DNA of 64,000 bases from Asticcacaulis sp. EMRT-3 (GTDB taxonomy: Bacteria; Pseudomonadota; Alphaproteobacteria; Caulobacterales; Caulobacteraceae). This document shows, in pieces, positions 63,270 through 64,000 of the stretch (position 1 is the stretch's first letter; every line of letters begins with the position of its first letter). The stretch is taken from NCBI RefSeq assembly GCF_030027245.1, contig NZ_JASERT010000002.1:62001-126000 (forward strand). Reading direction: 5' to 3'. The translations under genes and the position numbers were made by a program. The notes beneath the pieces were generated by a model, which was not told the DNA's origin, did not search any database, and was given only the letters and a program-made list of their open reading frames with translations.

Positions 63270-63292
63270 CCAACACATTTCCAATGTGTTGG
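63270..63292. promoter_or_regulatory. Perfect inverted repeat upstream of rhaM
   Basis: CCAACACATT (63270-63279) and AATGTGTTGG (63283-63292) are exact reverse complements around TCC. There is no T run, and the site ends about 20 bases before the rhaM ATG, so an operator is more likely than a terminator. It does not resemble the TGATTGAA sites. Confidence 0.55.
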
Positions 63293-63347
63293 CAAGGGCA
63301 AGCGCCCGCCCGAGCTTATGCGAGGAGCCCCCGCGGCGTCTGAGCGG

Positions 63348-64000
63348 TTACTTTAAAGGCGTGGGTTCGGCGGCCTGATCGACATGCTTGCGCATGATCG
63401 GCCAGTCGGCGGGGGTGATAACAAACTGATGTGGATCGCCGGGATGGCCTGGATCGCAGGCAGGCAGGTCGGGCGCAGGCTGGATGTGCAGGTCAGGCAT
63501 GGCGGCCAGATCATGGGCCACGAAACAGGCGATCATATAGGCGCCGTACGCATCGTGGTGCGTCTTTTCGTGGTGGTTATCAGCAAAGGCCAGAGGCGCA
63601 AGCTCAGGGCCCAAGGCCTCATAGAATTGCGTCGTCTGCGCCGTCAGATCAACCAGCGGCACATTAAGCCGTTTGGCCACATCACGCACCGCCTCATCAT
63701 AACCGGCATGGCTGTCCTCAACCACCTGGCCCTTGAAGGTGCGGCGCGCCACCGGCGTCACCAGCACCGGCAGACCGCCATGCTGACGCACATCGGCCAC
63801 GAACGCCGCCAGATAGGCCGGATAGGCTTCATCCGGTGCAGCATAGGTGCGCGGCCATTGTTTTTTCTCATCATTATGGGCGAACTGGATCAGCACCACA
63901 TCATCGGGGCGCACCTCACTCAGCAGCTTGTCCCAGCGCAGCGAGGTCAGGAACGACTTCATGGTTTCGCCGGAACGGGCATGATTGGCCACCGACAGAT
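63348..64000 (-). CDS. Rhamnogalacturonan acetylesterase-like SGNH hydrolase (CE12), 5' end off the right edge
   Basis: The last 217 residues of a GDSL/SGNH hydrolase. Visible blocks are VANHARSGETMKSF, the oxyanion-region FAHNDEKKQW (block III Asn), the LVTPVARRTF segment and the catalytic Asp-x-x-His equivalent in HHEKTHHDAYGAYMIACFVAHDL. This matches rhamnogalacturonan acetylesterases of family CE12, which remove acetyl groups from galacturonate in the backbone so that lyases can act. The nucleophile serine and any signal peptide lie beyond base 64000. Placement beside rhaM fits the locus. Confidence 0.85.
   Translation of the reverse strand, partial: LSVANHARSGETMKSFLTSLRWDKLLSEVRPDDVVLIQFAHNDEKKQWPRTYAAPDEAYPAYLAAFVADVRQHGGLPVLVTPVARRTFKGQVVEDSHAGYDEAVRDVAKRLNVPLVDLTAQTTQFYEALGPELAPLAFADNHHEKTHHDAYGAYMIACFVAHDLAAMPDLHIQPAPDLPACDPGHPGDPHQFVITPADWPIMRKHVDQAAEPTPLK

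Noticed and set aside
1..64000. tRNA, rRNA, prophage or replication-origin features
   Set aside because: None was recognised by eye on either strand; a tRNAscan/Infernal run would settle short RNAs.

Overview
The window reads as one GC-rich alphaproteobacterial chromosome segment, most likely from the Caulobacteraceae (Asticcacaulis-like). This is an inference from protein content: two large TonB-dependent receptors, Tat- and Sec-exported plant-polysaccharide enzymes, a two-partner secretion pair, and intergenic palindromes typical of alphaproteobacteria. No rRNA, tRNA, phage or CRISPR array was seen.

Left part (1-10 kb) is a stress and detoxification island. It holds the 5' part of an FdhF/YdeP-type molybdopterin oxidoreductase and an FAD aromatic hydroxylase. 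Next come two divergent fluoride-resistance units. On the minus strand is a CLC-F type F-/H+ antiporter fused to a C-terminal DUF190 domain, preceded by a candidate variant fluoride riboswitch. On the plus strand is a clear fluoride riboswitch with an intrinsic terminator, followed by an unknown 67-aa protein, crcB (Fluc) and a stand-alone DUF190 protein. An arsenic operon follows (arsR, thioredoxin-type arsC, acr3, glutaredoxin-type arsC). Then comes an ArsR/SRPBCC pair whose start codon sits at the centre of a 46-bp perfect palindrome.

Middle part (10-22 kb): a two-partner secretion locus. The TpsA exoprotein gene carries two frameshifts and five near-identical 81-aa MBG-like repeats; its TpsB transporter follows directly. 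A convergent tkt-tal-gnd operon supplies the pentose phosphate pathway.

Right part (22-64 kb) is a rhamnogalacturonan-I/pectin utilisation region. It encodes two TonB-dependent receptors, GH106 rhamnosidase, GH28, GH2, GH51, aldose epimerase, several esterases, a likely PL26 exo-rhamnogalacturonan lyase, a PL22-like oligogalacturonate lyase, a YesU-like DUF1961 protein, a CE12-like acetylesterase and a 1267-aa LamG/CARDB protein of unknown activity. The L-rhamnose pathway rhaI, rhaD (aldolase-dehydrogenase), rhaK, rhaM and a DeoR regulator completes it. Polymer would be cleaved outside the cell or in the periplasm, oligomers imported by the receptors, and rhamnose converted to rhamnulose, rhamnulose-1-phosphate, then DHAP and lactaldehyde/lactate. 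A 16-bp operator-like motif (TGATTGAA, four variable bases, then ATC in the best copies) lies upstream of several of these genes. One copy is next to a candidate small RNA with C-rich loops between the GH2 gene and galM.

Interspersed elements: three copies of a ~116-bp MITE-like repeat and three copies of a RIME-like mosaic repeat, plus a parDE toxin-antitoxin module.
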